From positions 71,899,437 through 71,963,436 of the forward strand of contig NC_021672.1 in NCBI RefSeq assembly GCF_000247815.1: a stretch of 64,000 bases of DNA. Reading direction: 5' to 3'. The position numbers and the translations under genes are program-made. Below, one piece after another: positions 24,546 through 38,662 of the stretch. The notes under the pieces were generated by a model. The model saw only the letters and a list, made by a program, of their open reading frames with translations. It was not told the DNA's origin and ran no database searches. The number at the start of each line of letters is the position of its first letter. The stretch's first letter is position 1. The DNA comes from Ficedula albicollis. Lineage: Eukaryota > Chordata > Aves > Passeriformes > Muscicapidae.

Positions 24546-26964
24546 GCAAAACCAGTCCTTTTTCGTTATCCCTTTCTGTGTCCCAAATGGTTTCTATGGT
24601 TGGAAAAAACCCCACACTTAAAAGCTGCCATATAACCAAATTTCAGAAACACGCTTGCATATATGCCTGAACAAATGATGTCACACTTGAGTGGTTACTG
24701 CTGAATCTGATGCTGATGGCAATATTGGCAGTGTGATCTGCTTCTGCAGTGAGTGTGGCTCAGAGCCATTCTGATGTTAAAAAAGGGACAGAAACAATCA
24801 GTAACCCCTGCTGCCAGGCAAAGGAAGGATGAGGGCTGGAGCGGACAAAAGCTTAATCTTTCTCTTTCTCTGTTTTTCTAACAGTTGGAGCTAATCGCTG
24901 ATAACCAACAGTAAAACATCTGAATCATAAATCTGTTCAGCTGCTGTGTGACTCACAACAAACAGAGTATGAACTGTTTGTGCCTTTGCTATTCTCTTCC
25001 CTGCTGAGCTCTGCCATGGTTTATCTCACACATAACCCCTTCTGGTAGTCTTTGCAGGTTTAAAGCAAAATTCCTGTAATGCTTTTTACATTTTAAGTCA
25101 CTGGGGCACTATTTCCATGCTAGCTCCCTTTTAAGGTAGCTTTAGGCAGAGGATGCAGTCACAGCAAGGAAGTCCAAGGGATGCAGCCTACACGCTCATC
25201 TTTCTCCCTTCTCCCCCACTCACCCCCTCAAGAGCCAGGACTCCTGCTTCCCACTATTGAGAGAATTAATCCTTTAGTGCTCCTTGCTGCTCTACCTTCC
25301 ATAAAGCCAATAAGCACAGAGTGACTGAAAGATTGGATCTGTGTCCGAAGGAATGAATAGCAGTGGATCACACTGCTCCAGCTCTTTTGCAAGTGCTGTT
25401 AGGAAAATATCATTTGGTTTTGCTTGAAAAATAATTAAGATATATGAGTTTATACAAATGTGAGTCTGAACAGTTTTGGATTTTTTTTTCTTTTTTTCTT
25501 GCATCAATGGACAGCTGGGGAAGTGGGGGGGGAAGGAAATTCCTGACTTTGGACACCAGCTGGAAATCAATACCAAGTTAGTCCTGAATGCTATTCCTCG
25601 AGTACTGGCTGTGGATGTGCCCCTGTGCTGACTGAGGCTGCTCACAGCAAATGAATAGGTGGACTTTTTAACACTAAAATTTTATTTTGGAGGAAAAGGA
25701 AGTGATGTTACTTTGTTGTGGTTGCTTAACTGTCTTCTGTGCAGGAAACCCTGGAATGAGTAAATTCTGTAGGCTGAAGAGTAGGATGTGACTTTTTTGT
25801 TGTTGTTGCTTGCCTTTTCTTGTTCTATTTTGACTGTGTGGAAATGGTGTGGAGGTTATTGAGTTCAAACGACTTCCTGAGATTTCTGCATGCTAGAAGG
25901 GAATGACTTGGGAAACAGTCTTTGGAGTTCCTCTTACTGAAGCTTTATTATATTAGCAAGGCTGAGTAAGAGGAAATGTTGCCAGACATCAACACAGTGG
26001 GACTGAGTTCCTTGGGAGTCACCAGGTCAGAGTCACCTGAACTCACAGGCAAGTAGATTTTTCAAACAGGAGCAGCATGCGAATGCATTGATCTAAGAGC
26101 AGGGGTGTGCAGAAAAGAGCTGTGCTCAGTCCTGGGAGAGGTAAATCTCAAATGTTGCAGTGCAGAGCACAACTAAGGCTCTCCACGCTCTCTTTTAAGG
26201 AGCTTTGGTAATCACAGGATTGTGTTATGCTCAAATATTTTGTAGACATTTTATTTACAAGTTTGAAGGGGGCTTCTATAGAGACACTAAAATATGAGGA
26301 GTATATAACTATGGCAGCTTGGGAGGGATGGCAGGCATATTCTGCAAGGAGATTCTAAGCTAGTATTGGTTTTCACCCTGGAGATGCCTAGGATGAATTT
26401 GTTAGGAAGGAAAGTAGTGATCCTTGCTCTCAGCACTCAGTGTTCTGTGTCATCTCACACTTTTGGTATTTTTTTGTATCGTGCTTTTGAAATGCTTCAT
26501 TATTCTTTTAATTGAATTTATTTGGTTGTCTTTTGAAGTTGTTTTTAACATTCTTGCAGTGAAATCAAATCCTGGGGAGGAAAGCTGTTTGTTGAGTTGT
26601 CCAGGCAGCAGCATGGCTTTTCCTAAGCTTGAGTCTTTCCTAATTTCTCAGTTTTGCTCCTTTAGACATTAAAGCTGGATAGGACAACACATTTCCTTCA
26701 CTGCTGAAAAAAAAATGTAGCTGGTAACATTGTGACTCAGGATTCTTGCACATGTGAGGTGGCCAGTGCAGGTGTCCTTTTCTGGTATCTGTGGGACCTT
26801 CTCTTTGGAGGAGTTTGAGCAGCCCTGCTTCTATGGAATGGCTGAACATCATCTGCTTGGAGGGGTCTGTGAAGAGTTAAGCTGGTTCTCGTTGTCTTAC
26901 AAATATTCAGCCTCATGGGAGATTTAGGTATTTGTCTCTGCTGTGCACATTGAGAAAGAGCAGA

Positions 26965-27055
26965 GAATAGTCAAGTGGGTTGCCTGAAGTCACCCAGCCT
27001 GGCAGAACTGGGAAAGGGTTTCCTGGCTCACAGTACTGTACTTTAAACCACTTTT
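26965..27055 (-). mobile_element. MIR-like SINE relic, minus orientation
   Basis: On the plus strand, gggttgcctgaagtcacccagcctggcagaactgggaaagggtttcctgg spans 26977-27026. It parallels the reversed MIR core: gacttgcccaaggtcacacagctagtaag, then a gagctgggatttgaacccagg block. It is short and diverged. Confidence 0.65.
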
Positions 27056-30000
27056 TTGAAAGGATAATCTGTATGTTAAAAGAGGGCTTTATAAAGCTCC
27101 CATTAACCCCGGTGCCATACCTAGTGAGGAATCTAATTTATGTTCTGGCAAATGAAAGCAGTTTCAGAGACCTTGGTGCTGCAGGTCACTGTCAGACCTT
27201 CAAGGTTCGTTGCCACCAGTTTAATTTTTCTCGTGGTTGGATTTGACTCTGTTGTTCCTGAGAAAGGAGGAGCAAAATTTGCTCCTGAGGAAAGATTTCC
27301 AGAGACATCCAGCTGTGGATAACTGAGAGCAAGGGCCATGCAAGGGTTTTTGCTCTGCTATACATTTTAGTATATAGAATGTCTAATGTTCCCATTCCTT
27401 CCTTGAAAAAAAAGAGACCTTCTGGCAAAGCTGTCTTTTTTTTTTTTTTAACTTCATTTTATCACTTAGTCAGGATTTCAGGATCTGAATTCCAGTAGCC
27501 AATGACTGGAAATGTCCTTTCAAACTAAAATTTGAACTTTGGAGTTTACCCCTGAGTCCTCAAGCTACCGTGTCTGAGCAGCAGAGGAAATTTTTTTTCC
27601 AGTTTTCTCTTTTGTTATCAAGGTGCAACACAGCATCTAAATGTTAGAGAAGTAGCAGTACATTAACCTCAGCCTTGCTTTTACTCAAAGATTGCAAGCG
27701 TTTTACAGGGTTGGCTAAAAATTATCTAACATTTGGGTGGGGGAGGAGGGAGAGACGGACAGAGATTTAGCTCTCATCACTGTGAATGCATGAAGTGAGA
27801 ATAAAAGCCAGGCCTTTCCTGATCCCATGCCCTACTAATAACACTTTTACAAGCTGGTTATATAATTATCTGTTATCATGAGCTTTTTCACCCCCACTTC
27901 AGGCAGATCAGCTATATCATCCAACCAAAGCGTTTTGTGCAGATCCTGGGGTAATCCAGTGTCATCAGTTCTGCACTGAATTGCAGAAACAAAACTGGGT
28001 ATTACAGTTTATGAGATGTAACAGACTTTTTGGGTCAGTTTTTTGTTTGTTTTCAAGTATAATGAAACAAGTCTGAGGTTCTTTTTTTCTTTTTTTCATA
28101 TTCTGGATATCAGGAAAATTTAGAAGAAAAAGGTACTCCAACTAATGTATGTAAAATAAGTGTTATAGCAATAGAGCTGGTTTCCTCTGTGTCTGGGCAA
28201 TAGTTTACTGCCCTTCTCTCAAATTACAATGCTTTTTATAAAATGTGTTTTAAGAGTGCAGTTAGCATTAACATTTATGAACATCCTAATAATAATTATT
28301 TTCCGTTTCTGGCAGATATAACTGTTATTGTGTAAATAGCCAAGTGTTTGTAGCAATCTGCAAGTTTATTGGCTATAAAGACAGCTTTAAATGAAGCTAG
28401 GGAAGAATTCCTGCATGGCATGTGTGCTGAAGAAGATTTTGATCCCGTGCTCTGGAAGGAGAGCCACAAGCACTCCATCACCTTTTTTATGGAGCAGCCT
28501 TGCCAGATGTGGAGCGAAACGCAGAGCGTGTCTCCTAAGCACGCAAAGGGCTCTGTGCTGTTTCCCTTGGCAAAAACACGTGTGAGCCAAGCTCCTTCCA
28601 GATGGGAGTGCAAGTGGATGGTGCTTCATGGCCACCTTGGGCCGTGGGGAGAACGTTGAGTTGCTCGCAGTGTGTTGCAAGAAGAGTTTTTGCCCTTTAC
28701 TCCGACTCAAAACCCTGGGAGTGCCAGCTTTTTGCTTTGTTTTTTTGAGCATCTCCTTCTCCCCTCTGCCTTTTTCCTAGCTCTGGGGAGGGAAAAGGAA
28801 TTCCCATGGGTCTCCTGGCTGCTCCTAGCCCCAAGAGCAGCTGCCTGGGTCACCAGACAGCTCTGTTGGGTCCTGTTTGGACTTGGATTAGGGCAGCACC
28901 GTGTGTTGCACAGGACACCAGGTGGGGAAGGTGGAATAGGTAGCAGTCACTGGGGTAGAGGCTCTGAAACCCAGCCAGTCTTTAAAAGCTAAGGCAGGGT
29001 GGTCTTTCCCACATATCCAGTGAAAGCAGATCTTTTTGGACAGGCCTGAAGATAGTGTGAATTGGGAGAGATAACTTCTTGTATTTATTTTGACATTAGA
29101 TCCTGCAGTGAGGAAGCCAGCTATGTGTGACTCGCATTACAATATTCAGCTGGCTTAAGACACCATTTCCTATTTCAAGCCTATCCCTTAGCACATATAC
29201 ATCTCATCGAGGTGGTAGCATCTGTGTTTGTTGTAATAATTTTTTTTTTAAATTGTATAAAAGCCATTAATTTTTGCATTTAATTATGTCTGGACTGCAC
29301 AAGCTTAGAATAAGTTCAGAAAGTCTGATAGATAAGAAAGATTATGCTTTTGGAATCCAGAGGAGAACAGACACTGATATAAGAGTATGAAAAAGACCTA
29401 TAAAGTCTAGTTCTAGTAACTGTTAGACCATGGAATGATGTGTGTTTTTAAAACTTATTCTTAGACTTGAGACTAAGCCCATTGCAAAGAGGCAGCTCAC
29501 ATTCAGGTAGCTGCCTGGCTGATAGCAGGATCAGGCTTGATAGCAGGAGTCAGCTATTTCATACTTTCTCAAATCATTCTTTGCTAAATTAGTAAGGGAA
29601 AAAAAGAAAAAAAAGGTGCTGGAACTTGGATTTCACCATTGCACTGTGGTGGAGCTCGCCCACCTTTCATCTCAGCAGTGGCAGAAACGTGGGGTACCTG
29701 TGTGTGGCTGCTGGCTCCCTCTCCCTTGGTGGCTTTCCTTTTGTCCCACCCAGAGCAAGGAAGAGTTTTCAGTGCTGGCAGCACTTCCAGGCCACTCTCC
29801 CCACTGAGCCCCAGGCAGGGTTTGTTTGTGGTGTGTGTGCTGTGGGCTGCACTCTGCACAGCATCCAAGGAGAGCCAGAAGAGTGGCTGGCTGTGGAGAT
29901 CAGATTAAAGGGGGAAAGCAAGGCTTTACAGTAAAGCCTGTTTATACCTGAATTTATTTTAATGTTTCACCCTGCTTTTCCAGGCAGTGGTGACTTCCTC

Positions 30001-31081
30001 CATTCAAAATCCAGGTGGTTGTTTTGGTTTCAGGGTCAGAAGGGATACAAGGAAATCACCTGACTCCTTAAGGGGATGATCTGGACTTTCTATGTCCAGG
30101 CTCGTGGAGATAAGTTGCTTCATGGCTTGGATATCACCTGGCAGCTAATAACATCCTGGAGAGGGGAGCAGCACTGGTTGCTGTTACAGGAGAAGTTTTG
30201 TGGGGAGGATGCAAACCAGCTGCACAGCTTGAATGCCCTGGTGCCTCAGGAGTGCCTGATGGCAGGGAGTAAATCCCCCCAAGAGTTTTGGCCAGTGCAT
30301 GAACTACAAAAGTGGATGTTGCTTAGATTTACCAGTCCAGCCGTATCAAAAACAGTGAAAATTCCCTTTAAAAAAATTCTTTTCCTGGTAAGTTTTGAAA
30401 TCCTTGCAGAAACTTTAGCCGAGCAATCCATTCCAGATTTTGGCACTCATCCTTCCCCTTCCCAGTGCTCATGCTGAGCAGATGAGTGCAATGGCCAGAC
30501 CTAAAATGAAGAGCATCTACAGTCTGATCTCATCCTCCCTTGCTGCCTTTGGCTGGAGAGGAGGCGGAGCTTTGAAATCGGATTATTACCTCGAGCCTCT
30601 TGGCTTTGGAGCTACAGACTGTTCCCCACGTTTCCAATGGGCTTAAAAGCTTAGCAGAACTCCCACTAGGTACCCTGGAAGCCTCTTACCACAGGAGATG
30701 GTGACATGGCAGGATCAGCTGTTCTTTATTTATCGTGCAGCTGAATTGTCTGGGGAGGGACCGTCGCTAACCCAGTGGTGCTGTTTCCAGAAACAATGTC
30801 AAAACAGGTAGAGCTGATGCTGTTTCCCACCAACAGGACTGTGCTCACCCAAGGTGCTGTGTAAAACTCTTGCTAAATTTTTAGTTTTTAACTTCTGGCA
30901 GTACTTAGCCCATCAATGGGAATGCTAAATCCAGCATATGTGGAGAGAAATAATTTGGGGTTGTTTTGGTTGGGACTGCAAGAGCTTAGTGATATATAAT
31001 CTATATAATATTTTGGGTTAGTTTCAGAATGGTGCCAAGCTCTAGGTGTCTGCTCACCACTTTTCTCACCCTCTCTTCCCA

Positions 31082-31436
<355 letters not shown>

Positions 31437-34400
31437 AAAGCTAAATCCTAAACCAGTGCAGTCTGCAAAAAGGTCTGAATACTTCTGATATTCCATGCAA
31501 GCACAGCTACTGGGAGAGGGCCTTTCTAGGAGATAATAAATGATTTCTTTTCTGTCTGAGGGTGAGGCAAACAGGATGCAATTCAAACAGACTGTGTTTC
31601 CTCTCACACTGTTGTGTTTGGAGGCTATTTTCAGCTGCAGGAGTTGAACTTGTGGCTTGGGCAATAGTAGTCAGCCACTCTGGGATGGGAGGGGAGGAGG
31701 GCAGTGTTTTGGTTTAGTTTTTTTTTCCTTTTTAAAACCACAGTGCCAATACTTTTCCCATAAAGGCATAGACCCCTGATTAGAAATTTAAGCAGACTGC
31801 TGATGGGCTTGTTTTTCTTATTTGCCCTTCACAGGCCTCTTGGAAGTGTTCCACGGGGTCTGCAAGAGGTCTGCAAACCAAAGGCTGGAGGTTCTGCTGA
31901 GCCTGAAATTTGCTGTAAAGCCAGCTCAGCGCCCAGTGCGATGCTTGCCCCTCAGCCAGCATAACTGGCTTATGGTAAATGGTGCAGATTATCTGCACTG
32001 GAGGAAGAGGGGATTATTCTGAAAGGGAGAAATTATCCTTTGGAGAGAAATAGCACCATCTCCAAAGGCTATGGCTGCTCGTAAATCTGCAGAAAAAGAA
32101 AGATGATTGCAGTGGCATCAAGTGTCAGCCCCACCACCGAGTGAAGCATACCCATGGTGTGGGTGCTGGGGCTGGTGTCAGCTGGGCTGTCTGTAAAATT
32201 GCTCTCCACGTGGGTGTGTGCCCTCCCAGGTGCTACAAGGCTTTTCTGAATGTTCTTAAAATGCTTTGATGCTCTGGGATAGCTACTGCTTCAGAGGCAT
32301 AAAGTACTAGTACCTCACTAAACCGAAAGTAATCACTTTTTACTTCAGAGCCTCAGATGCACCATGTCCATCTGAAAGGGTTCTTTGCCTGGGGCAAGAA
32401 ATGGAAGGAGTATCAGTTTTACATCTTTTAAGTGATGACAGTGCATGCATTCATAACAAACGTAGTTCTGAAATCACTTGCACTGCAGGCAAGATGAGCT
32501 AGGAGGAGAAGAAAGCATTATTAGCACTGGTACATGGCTATGGGGCATGAGGGAGACTGGATTGATCAGTCTGAAATCTCTTTTCAGTACAGTTTAGCCA
32601 CCCAGCGTGAGCTGCTCCTTTGTGTTTGTATTACACAGCAATGAAAAATTCCACTTGGAGAGCAAGGAGCATCGTGCTGTGCAAATAGGGGAGGGTCCCT
32701 GTCCCAGGGGAGAGATCAGGCAGCAGGTTAATGTGGATGGAGAACTCCAGCTGTGCTGGTTAGTGGGGTGGGTGGGACATGGAGAGCACGGTGGTCTCAG
32801 GGTTTTCACCATCCTGACAGAGGGGAACGGAGGACAAAATGTAAGTTTGCCTATAAACCAAGTGTGGAACATTCTAGCCTGACCAAAATGTCCACTGGCA
32901 TGGCAAACAGTTTGCATTTGCAAGCCTCCTGAGGCTGAGCTGAGCAGAATCCAGTGTCTGCTGCATTCCCTTTCAGAGGGTGGCTGGGGTTACCCCTTGT
33001 GCTGGTGGCACTGGCAGGAGCACGGGGGATTTGTTCTTTGCAAACAGCCATGATGTGGAGGCAATACAACAAATTCTCCCTGGCTTTCTGTTTGTAGCCA
33101 ATCTCCCTCATACAAAGCTGTCATCTCACACCTCTGCCTAGCCCTGGAGTAACATTATGCTCCCATTTTACAGCATGTTCCAAATAGCCTTCAAAGTCTG
33201 CTTTCAGAAAGTCAAGGAGGGTAGACATTTCAGAAGGCACTGGCAGACATTCAAGGGGAACCTGAAGAAACAGGAAAAGGGAATACCTTTTCTGCTCTTG
33301 CCTTGTCCTCCTCCCCAAATAATAGTTCCCTTCTGACAGGACAGCTTTTTTCCTCCATTAGCTATTTGCTCTTCATCCCCTGACCTCACACACCAGAAGG
33401 GAGGCTCAGAGAGGAGCTGGGAACCACTGTGGTGATGGGTGTCATTAATCTCTTCACCTCACACCCCAAACCTAGTGTAGAAGGCCAGCTTGGCTCTCTC
33501 TGAGCTGCTGGTTCTGAGGTTGAAGTGAAGATGATAATGCTTTCAGGAGGCAGCTGCTGACTTCATCCCCAGTGCCAGGAGTACAGGGAGGGCATTTAGC
33601 ATTCAGCTGGGGAAAGGCAGAGTGAAGAGATTGGGGATCCTTTTAGCTCAGGAAACCTTAAAGCTGTGCAGAATCAGAGAGAGGGCAGTGTGCAGGAAGG
33701 TGGGAGAGGTGCATCCTTGCATCCAGCTGCAAACTTAGATAACAGATACTGTTTCCAACAGCCACTTAAAATTAAGATGGCATGTCTGGGAAACTCCATC
33801 AGGACCAGGAACTATAACTTCTTTCTGAATTTTTGGCAGCCAGCTAAATCCACTGCTGTTTGCCCTTGTAGGGTACCATGGCCCTAGGAACTAATGCCCT
33901 AATGCCCTGCAGTGCTCTCCTGGCTTGTCGTGCAGAACACTCTCAGTAGGCTTCATATTTTGGAAACTATTTCCATGTGATGGCAGGAGTCCCAGGCAGG
34001 GAGAGCATGGCACTGGGCTGCAGGCAGTGTGCTGAGTGGGGCCTTGGTTCTCTCAGGCATTCTGAGAAGGTGCTAGGGGCTGAGCACAGTGTCTGTCAGA
34101 CACTGACTTCACACCAGCAGGGATAAATGGTGCTTCTTGGAAGCATTTCAGGCCTGCAGTTGACTTTCCATCTTCCTGCCCAATCCCAGTACCCTTTGGC
34201 ATGAGTTTGCCAAACTTTTGCCCAGATGCCTGTTGTCATGAATTATCTGTGAGGGGAAAAGAACATCCTGCCTTGACTCGGTGATGGCATTGAAATTTCA
34301 GAACATGGGTTGGGGCTGGCTCAGCACGTCCCGCTGGTAGCTTTTGGTGATCTCCTAAAGCCTCTGCAAAAGCCTGTTGAGTCACTGTAGAGCACTGCAA

Positions 34401-36939
34401 TGGAAAGCTGATAACAGCAGTGGTATGGAAATAGAGCTGAAGGGATTGAGGTTTTTAAACTGATGGCTAACTTGGACAAGGCTTAGCTGTGCTTAAACTC
34501 GTTATGTCCATCACATTCAGTTATAGATGATTCAGCTCCAGCAGAGAAAAAACCTCTAAACTTGTACCTCAGCACCCAGCCTGCTCACACTGGGCTCTTG
34601 CAGGTTTGGAGGGGTCTGTCTTTTGAAATGAAGCTTTGTGAGGCTGCCCTCTGCACAGTCAGCTTGCTGGAGCAGGAGCTGGAGGCTGCCTGGCTGCTTT
34701 CCACAGCTCAAAAAGCAGCACGTGCAGCCGCCCCGTGGTCACCCCATGCTGGCTTGGTGACAGTGGCCTCACTGTTGTGGACTCATTTGTTTACTTTCTC
34801 CGGGAAGGTTGACTGTCCTCCCTCTCAAAAATCCGGGCAGATATCAAAAAGACATCCAAAGCACTGTTTGTTTCAGACCCCAGCCGGTGGGGTTAACCAT
34901 CCCCGCCGAGTGCTGGGTGTGGGCAGGCAGCAGGAGTGGGGTGCCAGCCCTTCTGCCCCAGCCCTGTCTGCCAGGGTGTGGGGAGGGATGGGTTGGTGCC
35001 CCTTGCTGGCCCTGCTAGCCCTGCTTTGGGCCAGCACTCCTGGGAGAGGTGGCCACCCTGGCTCCCAGCCTTGCTCTGGTGATTGCCTCTTCCCAACAGT
35101 CCTTGCCTGACTCAGGGGGGATTTAGTACCGGGCTGGGGGGAGGGAAAGACGTTAAACAGGCTTTTCCCTAATGAGGTGTGACGCCAGCTGGAGAGGGGG
35201 AGAATCCTGCTTTTCTCCTGTCTGTTGCTCTCTCCAGCTAGAGGAGGAGGAGATATGTGTCCCCCCCTTTTCCTCTGCTGATTTGCTGCCTCTTCTGTTT
35301 CCTTTCTGTGCTGTCCCCAAAGCGTTTTGGCAAGGTTCAGATTTCTGTGCTCACAGCTCAGTGCTCAAAGAGAAAAGGGGAAAAACAAAAGGATTGGAGG
35401 CGTGGGGAGGATGGTGGCGGGGAGGAAGCTGAGCCACTCGTCCTGGCCAAGCTGGAGGAGTGTGGGGATGGGTGACTGGGGCAGGGTTTGCCCTTAGAAC
35501 CAGGGAGGTTTTAGTGGCTTCTTTCTCCTGAGAGTCCCTGGCATCACTTCATCGACCTCTGTTTAGATGTGCTGCTTGAGCAGTGTGCTTCTTTGCTGTC
35601 CCTTGTTGGAGGAGAGGGCTGGAAAAATCCTCCTTCAAAATGTGGGCTGAAGCATTAGGTGAAAACCTGACGGGATACTAACTCTTTATCTGTGTCCCTG
35701 AGATGTTAAGATTTGCATCACATCCTCCTGGTGTGTCTTGTCATTCCTACAGCTCTCTGAGTGTGTGGGAAAAGTGTAGAATTTAGGTGTTTTTGGGACA
35801 GAAAGCTAGAGAATCCAGTGGGGATAGAAAACTGACATTCAGATAAGCAGGGCCAATGGATTCAACCCTGGGTTCATTGTTCAAGCCCTGTGTTCATTCG
35901 TCAGGTTCCTCTCGCTGCTCTTACCCTTCTGTCACAAGCAGCAATAGTTAAAACGTAGGACAATGTCAGTATCTTTTTTCCAAGACAAATCCTCACGCTA
36001 ATCCTTGGACTGTGTCTTTACCGTAACATTCTGGCACTGGGTGTTACTGTTGGCAGGGAGCAGAGGATCAGGATGGGCTCCAGGAAGCACCCATGGCATT
36101 GGGGAGCACAGTGCAAGCGTCTTTCTACAGAAACACCAGCAGTGAAGGGATGGACCTTCACTGGCCCCATGCCCTGTGTGTGTTCTGATTCATCCTGGCT
36201 TGTTCCAGAGCCCCTTACCCCAGCACTGGGACTCTGCACCCAGCCCCACGCTGGCCTGCATGCCCAGAGCCCCCTTTAGTGGCTGTGAGATCCATCTGGG
36301 TTTGGGTCGAGTCCCCAAAATTGCTACTACACCTGCCACGGAGACAAGGACAAGAAACACCTTCTGGGAGAGAAAGCAGCAGGAGAGGGGCAGGGGGCAC
36401 AGCCCATCCAGGTGTTTTAGTCCCTGCCCAGGAGATGGCATCTTGCCCAGTGCCCCAGGAGCGTGCCCCCGCAAAACTCCAGAAATGTAAGGGATGCTCT
36501 CAGGCCTGGAAAACAATGGCTGCAGATAGGAGCTGTCTGAGGCAGCGGTGGCCACTGCTCGAGGAGTGTTAGTCAAACAGGCTGAAAAGGCTCACGGGAA
36601 GCAGTTTAAATATTCCTTCATACAAAAGGCTGTCACATCCTAGCAGGGGCAGCCTGCTGACTGACAGCTTTAATGAACAAGTGTATGTGGATGGGGGAGA
36701 GGCTGAATGCAGGGAGGCATCCTGGAGGCTTACTTTCCATCATTCTGGGTTCTAACATGTCATTTTTCACAAGCTGCAAGTTTATTGTGGTAATGTGGTA
36801 ACACACCTGGGATGGTTTAGCATATCACATGCTTTAGGTTCCTGCCTGCTCCCCTCTCCCCCAGGGATATTTATAGAAGGCATATGTCCACTGAAATATC
36901 TTACAAATAAAGTAAGTCAACGCCTCTAAAATACTGGCC

Positions 36940-37026
36940 ACTTATCAAGTGATAAGTAGGGCCAGGGCCAAGAGCTAGGCTCAGTCCTTGTGGGTGCCTT
37001 CCAACTCAGGACATCCTACGATTCTA
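36940..37026 (+). mobile_element. CR1 LINE 3' tail fragment, plus orientation
   Basis: ggctcagtccttgtgggtgc followed by ccttccaactcaggacatcc and tacgattctaag matches the CR1 3' end (ccttgtgggtcccttccaact, caggatattctatgattctatg), including a decayed terminal attctatg octamer. The upstream boundary is vague. Confidence 0.75.
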
Positions 37027-37329
37027 AGTGAATTCACCCAGTAATTACTATTTATATAGTGTGATTACTATTTGTACAACAATAATACCGCTCTGTCCCA
37101 GGGCTGACAAGCAGCAACTGCAGTTTTTGCATTAAGTTGTCATTAAGCAGGGTGCTCATCTAGAGGCAGAGAGCAGAGATTCCTGCACCCTGCCTTTTCC
37201 TTACCTCCAGTTTTCACATATAATAGATGTGTTTAGTACATTCTTCACAGGGCAGGTGTCAGGCTTCGGCTCCTGAAGCACTTTGCATGTTGCACAAGAG
37301 GTAAATAAGAGCAGTGTTGGTAATGAAAA

Positions 37330-37760
37330 TATGCCATTAATACATTTCCAATAAAAAACTACAAGCGGCATTTAAGCTGCAATCTGTTATCAATAATTTT
37401 ATTACTGCAGTTACTGCGGTCTAATAAAAAAAGCACTTTCTCTTCTTTATTGGGTAAGTGCCAAAACGTTTATCCTTTATTCTCTGGCCATTAACCTTTA
37501 TTCTGTAGCCATTAGCTTAGCTATTTGTGTAACAGTCTGTTGAGTAACATTCAAGTAGGAATTTGTATTCAATCCATTATTTACTCTGAAACCTAAAAAG
37601 AATAGCTTCTTATGCCTATATTGTTTATCCATATTAAATCTTGTTAAATGCTGTATGCTAGTGATGATAAGTCTTATAGAAAGAGAGGATTTTTTCTTGC
37701 TGTGAATAATTTTCTGGCATACAAATAAAACTGTAATCAACCAGATAATATTTGGAAAAC
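37330..37760. promoter_or_regulatory. Candidate conserved AT-rich non-coding element
   Basis: A 0.4-kb AT-rich stretch without recognisable transposon sequence and with many TAAT/ATTA cores (gccattaatac, atcaataattttattactgc, gtctaataaaaa). It lies about 0.8-1.2 kb upstream of the first visible exon. A short cctttattct-ggccatta motif is partly repeated near 37470-37515. Enhancer function is only a guess. Confidence 0.2.
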
Positions 37761-38567
37761 AAAGCTTGAAACTGCTAGCTGAAAAAAAAAGATATTTCTC
37801 ACAATATGGTCAAAATTTGTCATAACTAAATTTCAGGAGTTTATCTTTTTGTGGATCAGTTTCTGCCTTGCATCTTGGTGAACTCCAGTGCATTAGAATA
37901 AGCTGTGATATTCACCACTGAGGATTGAGATTTTGGGTCACAAGTCTGACCATCCCTCCATCCTTTCTCTTTTACTGGAATTGGGAAAAAAAGGAACCCA
38001 ATGGGAAATAAGTTAAATAATCAAAATGCCTGCTTTTCTTTGAATCATTTGCTTGCTAGCTTTCAGCCATTTCTGCAATCCATCTGAAACTGCTGCTTCT
38101 GGGTTGTAAGTGGCTTTTAGGGCCCTGCTTTCTGAGCACATCTTTTAAATTGAGCTCACCAACCTCAGTGAGTGGAGGTAAAGCAGGAGAATGAAACTGT
38201 TGATTCCTGTCCATCAGGTGAACATGGGAGAAATCATGCCTTTCTTATTAGGCTGTAGTGTATCTCAACCTCACTGAACCCTATTTTTCTGCATCCAGAC
38301 AAAAGCATCAGTCTTCTGGCTGGAGAGTGACATTCAGTAAAAGCCTTTCAAGGTCTTCCCATAAACTCTTGCAGTGAAGAGGTAGTAGAAGCAGTATTTT
38401 TAATGATGAGGAAGGTCAGTTTACCCGTGTGTGTTCTGTTGCTGTACTCATATGTGAGGCTGTTTGGGTCTTTTTGGTCCTGATGGGCTAGCAGGAAATT
38501 CTAAGGAATTACTTTAATGGTTGGATTTTTATTTATTTTTTTTTCCCTTCTCCTTTCTGCTCATTAG

Positions 38568-38662
38568 GAACTGGAAGCTGCTCTTCACGGGGATGATGTG
38601 GAGTTTATCAGCGACCTGATCGCTTGCCTTCTTCAAGGTTGTTACCAGCGCAGAGACATCAC
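38568..38662 (+). CDS. CECR2: CECR2 internal coding exon (DDT domain part)
   Basis: This 95-nt exon follows a pyrimidine-rich tract ending in tcattag and ends before gtgagt, a strong donor. It encodes 31 residues beginning Glu-Leu-Glu-Ala-Ala-Leu, including the VEFISDLIACLLQ helix and CYQRRDI, and leaves two bases of a Thr codon. The sequence is nearly identical to what I know of mammalian CECR2, with Gly instead of Arg after the first His. CECR2 is a nuclear scaffold that pairs with the ISWI ATPases SNF2L or SNF2H in chromatin-remodelling complexes and is needed for neural tube closure in mice. The segment is the second part of the DDT-type domain that binds ISWI; the first part should lie in an exon upstream of the window. 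In human numbering it would start near residue 42. Confidence 0.96.

Larger units (their letters stand above)
23101..31081. other. Unique non-coding sequence with two MIR-like relics, no gene seen
   Basis: Apart from the two MIR-like fragments listed separately, I see no repeat, exon or RNA gene. Open frames at 28369-28659 and 30076-30477 (plus) are the longest and show no recognisable domain. A possible further MIR-like scrap (gccaggcctttcctgatccc near 27810) is too short to call. Confidence 0.5.
31437..38567. other. Unique non-coding sequence before the first visible exon
   Basis: No second gene seen. It holds a CR1 tail (about 36940-37026) and an AT-rich block (37330-37760), both listed separately. 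A 182-codon frame at 34562-35110 (plus) has no recognisable domain. Confidence 0.5.

Noticed and set aside
28369..28659. 96-codon open frame on the plus strand and its antisense partner
   Set aside because: No recognisable protein family; not flanked by convincing splice sites; probably chance.
34562..35110. 182-codon open frame on the plus strand
   Set aside because: GC-rich low-information sequence with no recognised domain; likely chance.
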